Positions 54,880-63,826 of a DNA stretch of 64,000 bases are shown here, piece after piece (position 1 is the stretch's first letter; every line of letters begins with the position of its first letter). Source of the DNA: Muricauda sp. SCSIO 64092 (lineage in GTDB: Bacteria; Bacteroidota; Bacteroidia; Flavobacteriales; Flavobacteriaceae). Below the pieces are notes generated by a model. The model did not search any database. It saw nothing but the letters and a program-made list of their open reading frames with translations, and was not told the origin of the DNA. The stretch spans positions 4,047,001 to 4,111,000 of the forward strand of contig NZ_CP095413.1 of the NCBI RefSeq assembly GCF_023016285.1, written 5' to 3'. Both the position numbers and the translations under genes were made by a program.

Positions 54880-56602
54880 AAAAGAGGTCGTCTAGAAAGT
54901 AATTTTTAGGCGACTTTTTTTGTTTGTCCTATTTTCTGGATTTGGGAAGTTATTTTTCCGTTTGTTTATGGTTGAAGGGTTCAAGGTTGGTTTCAAAGGG
55001 CCAGACTTAGCTTTTTGAGGTTATGTGCCATTGCAATGAGTCCAAATTCGGTCTCTACCTTTTCGATCCCCCTTAACATAAAGCGTTTGAATGCCATGTT
55101 CTGCTTTATGTTTCCAAAAATGGCCTCTATGTCCCAGCACCTTTGTTTGCGGTGGGCGATACCATCTTCGGAGAGCAGTTTTTCCCTTGCCCTTTGTTTG
55201 TGGCGTTCCAGGTTATGGTTGCGTTCCACGACCCTATTGCCTTTGGCCTTGTGGCAGAGGGGGCGGATGGGACATCCCGAACAGTTTTTGGCCTGGTATT
55301 GGTGTATGGTCTGTAGGTATCCCTTCTTAGTGGTCCGTTGAAAGCTTCCAATATGGGTCATCCCTTGACCCATAGGGCAATAATAGGTGTCGGTTTGTTC
55401 ATTATAATGGAGCTTGTCCACGGTAAAGGGCTTTTTGACCTTGCCCGACTTGGCCTCCTGTTGTTCTTTGTGGAAATAATTGTACTTGACAAAGGCATCG
55501 ATGCCCTGATCTTCCATCTTTTGATAGTTTTCCTCACTGCCATAGCCTGAGTCAGCGGTCACCCTTCCCGGCATTTGGCCAAAACTGCTTTGGTGTTCTT
55601 CAAGGTGGCCGGGAAGTGTTGTAGTGTCGGTAGGGCTTTGTTCCAAAGTGTAATTGACAAGGAACTGGTTGTTGGATGACCCCTGGATGTTGTAGCCCGC
55701 TTTCAACTGTCCGTTCTTCATATGGTCATCCTTCATCCGCATGAAGGTGGCATCGGGGTCGGTCTTGCTGTAACTGCCACGATTGCCAAGTATCTTATCC
55801 TGCTCATTGTACTTGGCCACTTTGTCCGGCCAGTTCTTCTTGGCATAGGTGAGCTTCTGCTTTACCTTCTTGTCCACTTCCTTATCCTTAAGGGCATCAT
55901 TAATGGTATCGACGGTTTTGGTTACTTCTTCAGGGTCAATGGCCGCGAAGCTTGGCTCATTGGGCAATTGTTCCTCTTGGGCATATACCTTCTCGACATA
56001 CGACCATAGTTCCCTTAACTGCTTCTCGATACGCCTGCGCGAGGTCTTGGTCCCCTTTGCCCAGACAAAGGTGTAACGGTTGGCATTGGCCTCTATCTTG
56101 GTGCCGTCCACATAAATGTCCCTCAGGCTTAGGTAGCCCTGCTCGGCCAACAGTGCCACCACTTGGTTGAATATGGCCTTGAACCTGCCCTTGAGCCTTC
56201 CTGAACGGAAGTTGTTTATCGTATTGTGGTCAGGGATGGAACAGCCCGAGAGCCACATAAAGTGTACATTCTCCGATAAGGCCCGTTCTATCTTGCGTGA
56301 GGAGTAAAGGTTACGCAAATAGGCATAGACCAATATCTTCAACAGTACCTTAGGATGGTAGCTGGATGTGCCGCCTCCCTTATAGGTGGCCTCCAAACCG
56401 CCCAGATCTATACTTTCCAAAATTGTGTTGACAACACGGACCGGGTGGTTCACCGGTACTAAATCGTCATAACTCGGCGGCAATAGGCTCAATTGGGATT
56501 GGGAATCGGTCTTCCAGACTTGTTTTCGGCTCATAACCTGAAGTTACTATCCTTTGGGTCCAAAACAAAAAAAAGAGACTGTCTTTTTAGACAGCCTCTT
56601 TT
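54880..56602 (-). mobile_element. IS1182-family insertion sequence
   Basis: About 1.72 kb. The left end aaaagaggtcgtctagaaag (54880-54899) and the right end (56583-56602, reading inward on the reverse strand) match at 17 of 20 positions, forming terminal inverted repeats. Both ends also contain self-complementary stems. One transposase gene fills the element. No target-site duplication is evident. The ends are inferred, so a few bases may be off. Confidence 0.8.
54993..56534 (-). CDS. IS1182-family transposase (DDE)
   Basis: A 513-residue intact transposase. N-terminal helix-rich DNA-binding region (LVPVNHPVRVVNTILESIDL, ILVYAYLRNLYSSRKIERAL), a DDE-type catalytic domain (IYVDGTKIEANANRYTFVWAK, RVTADSGYGSEEN), a Cys cluster (CSGCPIRPLCHKA) and the C-terminal ERHKQRAREKLLSEDGIAHRKQR and NIKQNMAFKRFMLRG, typical of the family. 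No frameshift or stop interrupts it, so mobility may be retained. It sits in the reverse direction relative to rpsA and pyrR. Confidence 0.93.
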   Translation of the reverse strand: MSRKQVWKTDSQSQLSLLPPSYDDLVPVNHPVRVVNTILESIDLGGLEATYKGGGTSSYHPKVLLKILVYAYLRNLYSSRKIERALSENVHFMWLSGCSIPDHNTINNFRSGRLKGRFKAIFNQVVALLAEQGYLSLRDIYVDGTKIEANANRYTFVWAKGTKTSRRRIEKQLRELWSYVEKVYAQEEQLPNEPSFAAIDPEEVTKTVDTINDALKDKEVDKKVKQKLTYAKKNWPDKVAKYNEQDKILGNRGSYSKTDPDATFMRMKDDHMKNGQLKAGYNIQGSSNNQFLVNYTLEQSPTDTTTLPGHLEEHQSSFGQMPGRVTADSGYGSEENYQKMEDQGIDAFVKYNYFHKEQQEAKSGKVKKPFTVDKLHYNEQTDTYYCPMGQGMTHIGSFQRTTKKGYLQTIHQYQAKNCSGCPIRPLCHKAKGNRVVERNHNLERHKQRAREKLLSEDGIAHRKQRCWDIEAIFGNIKQNMAFKRFMLRGIEKVETEFGLIAMAHNLKKLSLAL

Positions 56603-56705
56603 TTCTTGCCATACACTTCACTTAATGTATGGAACGCAAGAGGAGTTCATGAATACTGCGTCTTTTGTGCCAAGGTTGTTTACGTTTTTTTTCCACCTAA
56701 TTGCT

Positions 56706-56713
56706 TACTTTTG
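56706..56713 (+). promoter_or_regulatory. -7 box before pyrR
   Basis: TACTTTTG matches TAnnTTTG and lies 27 bp before the pyrR ATG; no TTG is found at an ideal distance. It lies outside the insertion sequence, so pyrR probably keeps its own promoter. Confidence 0.4.
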
Positions 56714-56740
56714 TATACCAAACGAGATGTTTGCGCATAC

Positions 56741-57283
56741 ATGAGTCAAAGAATCCTGCTTTCGGCCAAAGAAATCGATATCATTCTTCATCGTTTGGCT
56801 TGTCAATTGCAGGAAAACCATTTGGATTTTACGGATACCGTTCTCATAGGAATACAGCCCAGGGGCATTTTTCTGGCGGAGAGACTGGCCAAAATGCTAA
56901 GGGAGGATTATCGCATAAAGAATGTCAAGCTTGGCTCTTTGGACATCACGTTTTATAGGGATGATTTTAGGCGCGGGGAAAAAACACTCCAAGCCAACAA
57001 GACTAAAATTGACTTTTTGGTCGAAGATAAAAAAGTGGTCTTTGTGGACGATGTACTGTATACCGGGCGAAGTATTCGCGCCGCACTAACGGCCATCCAA
57101 TCTTTTGGAAGACCCCAGGAAATAGAATTGTTGACACTGATCGATAGAAGATTTAGCCGACATTTGCCCATTCAACCCAATTACAAGGGAAGGCAGGTTG
57201 ATGCCATAAACAACGAACGTGTCAATGTGATGTGGAAGGAAAATGATGGCGAAGATGCGGTCTATATAGTTGAAAAGGTATGA
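56741..57283 (+). CDS. pyrR: PyrR-like bifunctional regulator / uracil phosphoribosyltransferase
   Basis: A 180-residue phosphoribosyltransferase-fold protein with the PRPP-binding signature VVFVDDVLYTGRSIRAAL. The frame extends back to 56606, but the ATG at 56741 (MSQRILLSAKEID) fits PyrR proteins. In Firmicutes PyrR binds pyr mRNA; in Bacteroidota the regulatory role is less certain. The stop overlaps the pyrB start by 4 bp (ATGA), so the two are translationally coupled. Confidence 0.93.
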   Translation: MSQRILLSAKEIDIILHRLACQLQENHLDFTDTVLIGIQPRGIFLAERLAKMLREDYRIKNVKLGSLDITFYRDDFRRGEKTLQANKTKIDFLVEDKKVVFVDDVLYTGRSIRAALTAIQSFGRPQEIELLTLIDRRFSRHLPIQPNYKGRQVDAINNERVNVMWKENDGEDAVYIVEKV

Positions 57284-58206
57284 GTACACTGAGTGTGGAT
57301 CATTTATTGGGAATAAAGTACCTTACCAAAGAGGATATCGATCTTATTTTTGAAACTGCAGATCATTTTAAGGAAGTCATCAATCGATCCATAAAAAAGG
57401 TTCCCACGCTTAGGGATATTACCATTGCCAATATTTTCTTTGAAAATTCGACCCGAACAAAACTATCTTTCGAATTGGCAGAGAAACGGCTGTCGGCTGA
57501 TGTGATCAATTTTTCGGCATCACAATCCTCGGTCAAAAAAGGGGAAACGCTCATAGATACCGTCAATAATATCCTATCCATGAAGGTGGATATGGTAGTA
57601 ATGCGACATCCAAATCCCGGGGCAGGTATTTTTTTGTCCAAGCATGTGGACGCTTCCATTGTGAATGCTGGGGACGGTGCGCATGAACATCCAACACAGG
57701 CGTTGTTGGATTCCTATTCCATCCGTGAACGATTGGGCAATGTGGCCGGCAAAAACGTGGTTATAGTAGGGGATATATTGCATTCCAGGGTTGCCCTATC
57801 CAATATTTTTGCGCTTCAGCTTCAAGGGGCAAATGTTAAGGTTTGTGGGCCAAAGACCTTATTGCCCAAATATATTGAGTCTTTGGGGGTGGGCGTGGAG
57901 ACCAATCTCAAAAGCGCCTTGCAATGGTGTGATGTGGCCAATATGCTGCGGGTCCAAAATGAACGTTTGGACGTAAGCTATTTTCCTACCACAAGGGAAT
58001 ATACGCAGCAGTATGGATTAAATAAAAAACTTCTTCAGGAGTTGGATAGGGAAATTGTAGTAATGCACCCAGGACCTATAAACAGAGGGGTTGAAATTAC
58101 AAGTGATGTGGCAGATTCCGGTCAGTCCATCATTCTGGAACAAGTGGAAAATGGAGTAGCCATAAGAATGGCGGTCATTTATCTTTTGGCATCAAAAATT
58201 AAATAA
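57280..58206 (+). CDS. pyrB: Aspartate carbamoyltransferase catalytic chain
   Basis: A 308-residue enzyme of de novo pyrimidine synthesis. The carbamoyl-phosphate motif FENSTRTKLSFE (near 50), HPTQALLDSYSIRE (near 135) and HPGPINRGVEI (near 265) are diagnostic. Length matches the family. It is overlapped by pyrR by 4 bp and followed 1 bp later by a small gene. No pyrI regulatory chain gene is adjacent. Confidence 0.97.
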   Translation: MSTLSVDHLLGIKYLTKEDIDLIFETADHFKEVINRSIKKVPTLRDITIANIFFENSTRTKLSFELAEKRLSADVINFSASQSSVKKGETLIDTVNNILSMKVDMVVMRHPNPGAGIFLSKHVDASIVNAGDGAHEHPTQALLDSYSIRERLGNVAGKNVVIVGDILHSRVALSNIFALQLQGANVKVCGPKTLLPKYIESLGVGVETNLKSALQWCDVANMLRVQNERLDVSYFPTTREYTQQYGLNKKLLQELDREIVVMHPGPINRGVEITSDVADSGQSIILEQVENGVAIRMAVIYLLASKIK

Positions 58207-58207
58207 T

Positions 58208-58540
58208 ATGATTTTCGACAAAAAAGGAACCACAACCACTGTGTTCCAGGAAAATATAGCTTTGGCAACATTTCTTCAGAATTTAAATACATCCTATCCC
58301 AAATTAAAACATGATAATATTATTATCAATCTATTTTCTTTCGATAGCCTTTCCTCAAATGATGTCCTTGAATTTTTAGAACTTTCCAATACCCATAGAA
58401 GTTCCGGCAAATCTTTTGTGCTCGTTACCGATAAGGTCCCCTATGATGAAATTCCCGAGGAAATCTGTTTGGTCCCCACCTTGCAGGAAGCAAAAGACAT
58501 TATTGAGATGGAGGAAATAGAACGGGATTTAGGTTTGTAA
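58208..58540 (+). CDS. Small STAS-like hypothetical protein
   Basis: A 110-residue protein that starts 1 bp after pyrB. Its middle part, NIIINLFSFDSLSSNDVLEFLEL followed by GKSFVLVT, resembles the strand-turn-helix core of STAS/anti-sigma-antagonist domains, including Ser at the typical phosphorylation position. This resemblance is by pattern only. It has been annotated as part of ribonuclease Z in related genomes because of its adjacency to rnz, which its sequence does not support. Role unknown. Confidence 0.65.
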   Translation: MIFDKKGTTTTVFQENIALATFLQNLNTSYPKLKHDNIIINLFSFDSLSSNDVLEFLELSNTHRSSGKSFVLVTDKVPYDEIPEEICLVPTLQEAKDIIEMEEIERDLGL

Positions 58541-58567
58541 TGAAAAAGGGAAAATTGAAAATTAGGT

Positions 58568-58927
58568 TTGGACAGATCGAAAAATATAATTCAACAAAGA
58601 ACATTTGCCCTTGCCCTAAGAGTGATTCAATTGGTTGAATACCTTGAAAAAGAAGAAAGGGAATACGTTCTTTCCAAACAGTTGATGCGCTCAGGTACTG
58701 CCGTTGGAGCTTTGTTCAGAGAGGCCGAACATGTGGAAAGTAAAAAAGACTTCATCCCTAAAATGTCCATATCGCTAAAAGAAGCCAATGAGACCAAGTA
58801 TTCGCTGGACCTTTTGGCAGAATCCGGATTGGTTACCAAAGAGGGGTTGACTCAGCTCCAAGAAGACGGTATAGAAGTAATTAAGATTTTGGTTTCAATT
58901 GTAAAATCGAGTAAAAATAATGTGTGA
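58568..58927 (+). CDS. Four-helix-bundle protein (S23/IVS-like)
   Basis: A 119-residue protein of the four-helix-bundle family known from intervening sequences in 23S rRNA genes and from bacterial chromosomes. The conserved core LSKQLMRSGTAVGALFREAEHVESKKDFIPKMSISLKEANE is clear (cited here in parts by its shape: a helix pair around residues 34-75). A TTG start at 58568 is required; an ATG at 58540 lies in another frame and gives only 32 codons. Function unknown. It interrupts the pyrB-rnz stretch and may be a mobile small gene. Confidence 0.8.
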   Translation: MDRSKNIIQQRTFALALRVIQLVEYLEKEEREYVLSKQLMRSGTAVGALFREAEHVESKKDFIPKMSISLKEANETKYSLDLLAESGLVTKEGLTQLQEDGIEVIKILVSIVKSSKNNV

Positions 58928-58978
58928 ACAATTCGTTATTCCCCACTTTCAATTAGTAACTATTAATTGTGGAACAAA

Positions 58979-59884
58979 GTGAAACTTACGATACTAGGCT
59001 GTTATTCGGCTACTCCGAGAACAATGACAAATCCTACGTCCCAGATCCTGGAGATAAAAAACCACATGTTTTTGATTGATTGTGGAGAAGGGACACAAGT
59101 TCAACTTCGCAAGGCCAAAATAAAGTTTTCACGAATCAATCATATTTTTATTTCCCATTTACACGGTGATCACTTTTTTGGATTGCCGGGCCTTATTTCT
59201 ACCTTTAGATTGTTGGGTAGGAAAAGGGAACTGCACGTTTATGGTCCAAAAGGTATAAAAGAAGCCGTGACCCTTTTTTTGAAATTGGGGGATTCCTGGA
59301 CCAACTATCCGCTGATCTTCCATGAGTTGATCTCAAAAGAACGGGAACTGGTCTTTGAGGATGAAAAAGTAACCGTAACCACAATCCCATTGGAACATCG
59401 GGTCTATACCAATGGTTTTTTGTTCAAGGAAAAAGAAGCGTCAAGAACGTTAAATATAGAAGCTGTTTCGCAATATGGCATTGATAAAAGCCAATTCAAC
59501 AATATTAAAAATGGAAGGGATATGGTTTTGGAAGATGGAAGGCTTGTTGAAAACAAAAAGCTGACTTTTGACCCACCCCCACCAAAAAGCTATGCCTTTT
59601 GTACTGATACGACCTATAAGGAGAATATTGTTCCCCAAATTGAAAACGTGGACGTATTGTACCATGAATCCACTTTTTTGGAATCCGAACTGCATTTATG
59701 TGCGAAAACGAAACATAGTACGGCCAAACAGGCTGCAGGAATTGCAAAAAAGGCAAATGCAGGTGCCTTAATACTTGGACATTATTCCACAAGATACAAA
59801 TCATTGGAGCTGTTCAGGCAGGAAGCGGCGCAAGTTTTTGACAAGGTGCTATTGGCAGATGACGGAAAGGTATTTGAGTTCTGA
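58979..59884 (+). CDS. rnz: Ribonuclease Z
   Basis: A 301-residue metallo-beta-lactamase-fold tRNA 3'-endonuclease. The zinc motif HLHGDHFFGLPG (near 61-72) and a later H (LGHYSTRYK) and Asp (FCTDTTYK) ligand are present. TTG at 58967 is in frame, but the GTG at 58979 yields the family N terminus MKLTILGCYSATPRTMTNPTSQ and is preferred. It trims the 3' end of pre-tRNA lacking encoded CCA. Confidence 0.95.
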   Translation: MKLTILGCYSATPRTMTNPTSQILEIKNHMFLIDCGEGTQVQLRKAKIKFSRINHIFISHLHGDHFFGLPGLISTFRLLGRKRELHVYGPKGIKEAVTLFLKLGDSWTNYPLIFHELISKERELVFEDEKVTVTTIPLEHRVYTNGFLFKEKEASRTLNIEAVSQYGIDKSQFNNIKNGRDMVLEDGRLVENKKLTFDPPPPKSYAFCTDTTYKENIVPQIENVDVLYHESTFLESELHLCAKTKHSTAKQAAGIAKKANAGALILGHYSTRYKSLELFRQEAAQVFDKVLLADDGKVFEF

Positions 59885-59923
59885 ATACTTTTACTTCTCC
59901 CCAGTTTTACGGAACTTTGGAGT

Positions 59924-60571
59924 ATGCAAAAGGATTTGAGCAATTACCGAAAGACGTACGAAAAAAGCGAGTTGTCAGAAGATGTTATCTCGGACAATCC
60001 CCTGGAGCTTTTTCAAAAATGGTTTTATGAGGTAGAGGCATCCGATGGTACGGATGAGCCCAATGCCATGACAATCTCCACAATAGGCGACGACGGATTT
60101 CCCAAAAACCGTGTAGTACTGCTAAAAAAGTACACCTATGAAGGCTTTATTTTCTATACCAATTATTTAAGTGAGAAAGGCAGGGCCATTGCGAACGACC
60201 CCAGTGTATGTCTTTCCTTTTTTTGGCCCAACTTGGAAAGACAGATCATTATAAAGGGAAGGGCGGAGAAGATTGCCAAAAACTTGTCCGATGGTTATTT
60301 TGAATCGAGACCGCGGGGAAGCCAATTGGGGGCCATTGTTTCCGAACAGAGTGAGCCCATTGCTTCCAGGGCACTTTTGGAACATCGATTAAAGTTGTTG
60401 GAATCCGAAATGGAGGGTAAGGAATTGGAACGACCGGATACTTGGGGCGGTTATTTGGTTAGACCCATTTCCATGGAGTTCTGGCAAGGAAGGCCTAATA
60501 GGCTCCATGATAGGATCCGCTATTCCCTTCAAGAGGATTACCATTGGAAAATTGAACGATTACAACCTTAA
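59924..60571 (+). CDS. pdxH: Pyridoxamine/pyridoxine 5'-phosphate oxidase
   Basis: A 215-residue FMN enzyme making pyridoxal 5'-phosphate. Signatures: MTISTIGDDGFPKNRVVLLK for the FMN-contact strands, FYTNYLSEKGRAI, SRPRGSQLGAIVS near residue 127 and the C-terminal EFWQGRPNRLHDRIRY. Length matches the family. 39 bp after rnz and 3 bp before the next gene, so it appears to be part of the same operon. Confidence 0.96.
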   Translation: MQKDLSNYRKTYEKSELSEDVISDNPLELFQKWFYEVEASDGTDEPNAMTISTIGDDGFPKNRVVLLKKYTYEGFIFYTNYLSEKGRAIANDPSVCLSFFWPNLERQIIIKGRAEKIAKNLSDGYFESRPRGSQLGAIVSEQSEPIASRALLEHRLKLLESEMEGKELERPDTWGGYLVRPISMEFWQGRPNRLHDRIRYSLQEDYHWKIERLQP

Positions 60572-60574
60572 ACA

Positions 60575-61060
60575 ATGAAAAACATCATTTTTGTTAGACA
60601 TGGAAAGTCATCTTGGGACTACCAGGTAGATGACAAGGACAGACCCTTAAAGGAACGCGGTATCAGCGACGCACATTTGGTCGTTGGGGAGCTCAAGAAA
60701 CGCAATTTACGTATTGATAAGTGCTTTTCCAGTCCTGCAAATAGGGCACTGCATACCTGTCTCATTTTTTTGAGGAATCTCCGGTTTGATTTTGAAAAGT
60801 TCCAGGTGACCGAGGCACTTTATGATTTTTCGGGCCAGTCCGTATCGGACTTTTTAAAAGGTTTGTCGGACGAAGATTCAACGGTGATGATCTTTGGTCA
60901 TAATTATGCTTTTACCAATCTTGTTAATTTGCTTGGGGATGCCTATATTGACAATCTACCCACTGCCGGTATGGCAATTTTACAGGTGGACGTGGAGCAT
61001 TGGAAAGATGTAAAGAAAGGAAAAACAAAAGAATTGGTATTCCCAAAAGAATTGAGATAA
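60575..61060 (+). CDS. SixA-like histidine phosphatase
   Basis: A 161-residue member of the histidine phosphatase superfamily with the catalytic RHGKSSWD near residue 8 and the second His in FGHNYAF near 110. Short length and lack of extra domains fit the SixA branch (phosphohistidine phosphatase). The substrate cannot be read from sequence. 3 bp after pdxH and 6 bp before ppk, so probably co-transcribed with ppk. Confidence 0.88.
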   Translation: MKNIIFVRHGKSSWDYQVDDKDRPLKERGISDAHLVVGELKKRNLRIDKCFSSPANRALHTCLIFLRNLRFDFEKFQVTEALYDFSGQSVSDFLKGLSDEDSTVMIFGHNYAFTNLVNLLGDAYIDNLPTAGMAILQVDVEHWKDVKKGKTKELVFPKELR

Positions 61061-61066
61061 AAAGAA

Positions 61067-63148
61067 ATGGCAAAACCCAAAAATGAATATGTAAATAGGG
61101 AAATAAGTTGGTTGCACTTTAATGATCGGGTACTTCAAGAAAGTGCGGATAAAAATGTCCCCCTTATAGAGAGACTTCGTTTTTTGGGAATCTTCAGTAA
61201 TAATCTCGATGAATTTTTTAAGGTTCGTTATGCCACGGTAAAACGTATTGTGGATGCGGGTAAATCCGGGAAGAGCGTTCTTGGGGGTCAGGTAGCAAAG
61301 GATTTACTGGAGGAAATCACCAGAATAGTCATTAAACAACAAGCCAAGAGCTTGGCCATACTGACCAAAATTGAACGTGAGTTTGCCACGGAAAACATTT
61401 TTATCATTGATGAAACCAAAGTTTCGGAAAAACAAGCGCCCTTTATTAAGGATTACTTTCTGCGAAAGGTAAATCCGCAACTCACCACCATTATTTTGAA
61501 CAACCTTAGGGAATTCCCATTGTTGAAGGATACCGCGGCTTATTTGGCGGTGCGAATGGTACTCAACAGGGAAATAGGCACCTTCCTTAGAAAACGTAAC
61601 GAAGTGCAATATGCACTTATCGAAATTCCTAAGGGAATAGACCGGTTTGTGGTATTGCCGGAGGAAGATGGTAAAAATTATATCATCATCCTGGATGATG
61701 TCATACGTTATTGTTTGGACAGCATCTTTACCATGTTCGAATACCAGGATATTTCGGCACATATGATCAAGATTACCCGTGATGCCGAATTGGATATTGA
61801 CAATGACCTCAGTAAAAGTTTTATCCAGAAAATATCTTCCAGTGTTGAAGGACGAAAGGTAAGTAACCCTGTACGATTTGTCTATGACAAACGAATTAAG
61901 ATAGATACGCTTCGTTTTCTCAAGGAAAAAATGGACATAGAGGAAACGGATAGCGTAATTCCTGGAGGGCGGTACCATAATAGACGGGATTATATGGGAT
62001 TCCCAAGCCTGGGCAGAACAGATCTGTTATATGATAAGATCGATCCCCTCCCTATTAAGGGCTTGTCCCTTGAGGGTAGTATCTTTGAGAAAATAGGTCA
62101 AAAGGACTATTTGCAATATGCGCCTTACCATACGTTTGCCTACGTCATCAAGTTTTTGAAGGAAGCGGCCCTAGATCCATTTGTTAAATCGATAAAAATC
62201 ACAGTTTACCGATTGGCAAAAAATTCCCAGGTAGCGGCGGCCTTGGTAAATGCCGTAAAAAACGGAAAGGAAGTCATTGTTCAAATTGAGTTACAGGCGC
62301 GTTTTGATGAACAGGCGAACATTAAATATGCCAATAATCTCCAAAAAGAAGGTATAAAACTGATTTTTGGGGTCCCTGGGTTAAAGGTCCACAGTAAGAT
62401 TTGTTTGGTGGAACGGGAAGAAGGGAATACCGTAAAACGGTACGGTTTTATCAGCACTGGAAATTTTAATGAGTCCACTGCAAAAATTTATACCGATTAT
62501 ACACTTTTTACCGCCCATGATGGCATTTTAAAGGAACTTGACAAAGTATTTGGCTTTTTTGAAACCACCTACAAGATCAATAAATACAAACATTTGGTGG
62601 TATCCCCACATTACACCAAAAATAAATTTAGCAAACTGATTGATGATGAGATAGCCAATGCTGTTAACGGGAAGGACGCTTTGATCCAGATCAAGATGAA
62701 TAGCTTTACCTCCTATAAAATGGTAGATAAGCTTTACGAAGCGAGCAGGGCAGGTGTGAAAGTCCAACTTATCATCAGGGGTATTTGTTGTTTAGTGCCG
62801 GGAGTGGAGGGGATGAGTGACAATATCGAGGTCATTAGCGTGGTTGATAAATTCCTGGAGCATCCAAGGTTGTTCATTTTTGGCAATGCCGGTAATCCAA
62901 AGGTCTATATTTCCTCTGCGGACTGGATGACCCGAAATTTGGATTATCGTGTTGAGGTGGGATGTCCAATTTATGATGAAGGGGTAAAGCAGGAATTGAT
63001 CGATACTTTTGAGATTTCCTGGAAGGATAATGTAAAGGCCAGGGTTTTTTCAAAGGTTCAGGACAATGCTTATAAGGATGATGACAAACCCCTTGTACGT
63101 TCCCAATTCGCAACCTATGACTACTATTTAAAAAAATTGGAAGAATAG
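61067..63148 (+). CDS. ppk1: Polyphosphate kinase 1
   Basis: A 693-residue enzyme that polymerises phosphate from ATP into polyphosphate. The N domain starts YVNREISWLHFNDRVLQES, and two phospholipase-D-like catalytic domains follow. His442 (GLKVHSKICLV) is the autophosphorylated residue and His599 (LEHPRLFIFG) the second catalytic His. Length is standard. Ends 4 bp from the convergent miaE stop codon, without room for a classical terminator. Confidence 0.97.
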   Translation: MAKPKNEYVNREISWLHFNDRVLQESADKNVPLIERLRFLGIFSNNLDEFFKVRYATVKRIVDAGKSGKSVLGGQVAKDLLEEITRIVIKQQAKSLAILTKIEREFATENIFIIDETKVSEKQAPFIKDYFLRKVNPQLTTIILNNLREFPLLKDTAAYLAVRMVLNREIGTFLRKRNEVQYALIEIPKGIDRFVVLPEEDGKNYIIILDDVIRYCLDSIFTMFEYQDISAHMIKITRDAELDIDNDLSKSFIQKISSSVEGRKVSNPVRFVYDKRIKIDTLRFLKEKMDIEETDSVIPGGRYHNRRDYMGFPSLGRTDLLYDKIDPLPIKGLSLEGSIFEKIGQKDYLQYAPYHTFAYVIKFLKEAALDPFVKSIKITVYRLAKNSQVAAALVNAVKNGKEVIVQIELQARFDEQANIKYANNLQKEGIKLIFGVPGLKVHSKICLVEREEGNTVKRYGFISTGNFNESTAKIYTDYTLFTAHDGILKELDKVFGFFETTYKINKYKHLVVSPHYTKNKFSKLIDDEIANAVNGKDALIQIKMNSFTSYKMVDKLYEASRAGVKVQLIIRGICCLVPGVEGMSDNIEVISVVDKFLEHPRLFIFGNAGNPKVYISSADWMTRNLDYRVEVGCPIYDEGVKQELIDTFEISWKDNVKARVFSKVQDNAYKDDDKPLVRSQFATYDYYLKKLEE

Positions 63149-63152
63149 GATA

Positions 63153-63734
63153 TTACCCGTGCATGGTTTCCTTTTTACCAAGATTTTTCATAATCTCGGC
63201 TTCATGGTCCAACAGGGACTGCCATTTTTCATCAACCACTTTACGGTCCCCATATTTGCGGGCAAACTTTAAGAACATGGTATAGTGATTGGCCTCGCTT
63301 ACCATTAGTTTTTTGTAAAATTCCGCCAAATCGCTATCGGCAATATGTTCGGACAACAATCTAAAGCGTTCACAGCTCCGTGCTTCAATAAGGGCCGCAT
63401 ATAACAGTTTATGTACCAAATGGGTCTCCCTGCTTCCGCCCTTGGGGAAAAACTTCATCAGTTCTATGACGTATTCATCCTTACGTTCCCTACCCAAAGT
63501 CCATCCTCGCGCTAAAATTTTTTCATGCACCATATTAAAATGCCCCATTTCTTCACGGGAAAGGGCAATCATTTCTTTGACCAATTCGGATTTTTCCGGA
63601 AAACCAATGATGAGCGATATTGCCGTACTTGCTGCTTTTTGCTCGCAATAGGCGTGGTCCGTTAGAATTTCCTCAATGTTTTTTTCAACAATGTTTACCC
63701 ATCTAGGGTCGGTGGGCAGTTTTAATCCGAGCAT
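63153..63734 (-). CDS. miaE: tRNA-(ms2io6A) hydroxylase MiaE
   Basis: A 193-residue helical diiron monooxygenase, hydroxylating the isopentenyl group at A37 of some tRNAs. Diiron ligands are likely in HAYCEQKAA, REEMGHF, EARSCERF and EANHYTMF, the paired ExxH-like motifs of the MiaE family. Normal length. The start is preceded by an AT-rich region leading into the edge repeat. Confidence 0.93.
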   Translation of the reverse strand: MLGLKLPTDPRWVNIVEKNIEEILTDHAYCEQKAASTAISLIIGFPEKSELVKEMIALSREEMGHFNMVHEKILARGWTLGRERKDEYVIELMKFFPKGGSRETHLVHKLLYAALIEARSCERFRLLSEHIADSDLAEFYKKLMVSEANHYTMFLKFARKYGDRKVVDEKWQSLLDHEAEIMKNLGKKETMHG

Positions 63735-63826
63735 AAAAGAATAAATTTTGATAAAGGTAGGTCTTCCTCATTTGGATTACAACCATTGATCATTGCCTAT
63801 TGAAGTAATTCCTATTTTAACGTGGG

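Noticed and set aside
56606..56740. N-terminal extension of pyrR
   Set aside because: Starts in the IS flank and includes Cys-rich, non-family residues; the ATG at 56741 is conventional.
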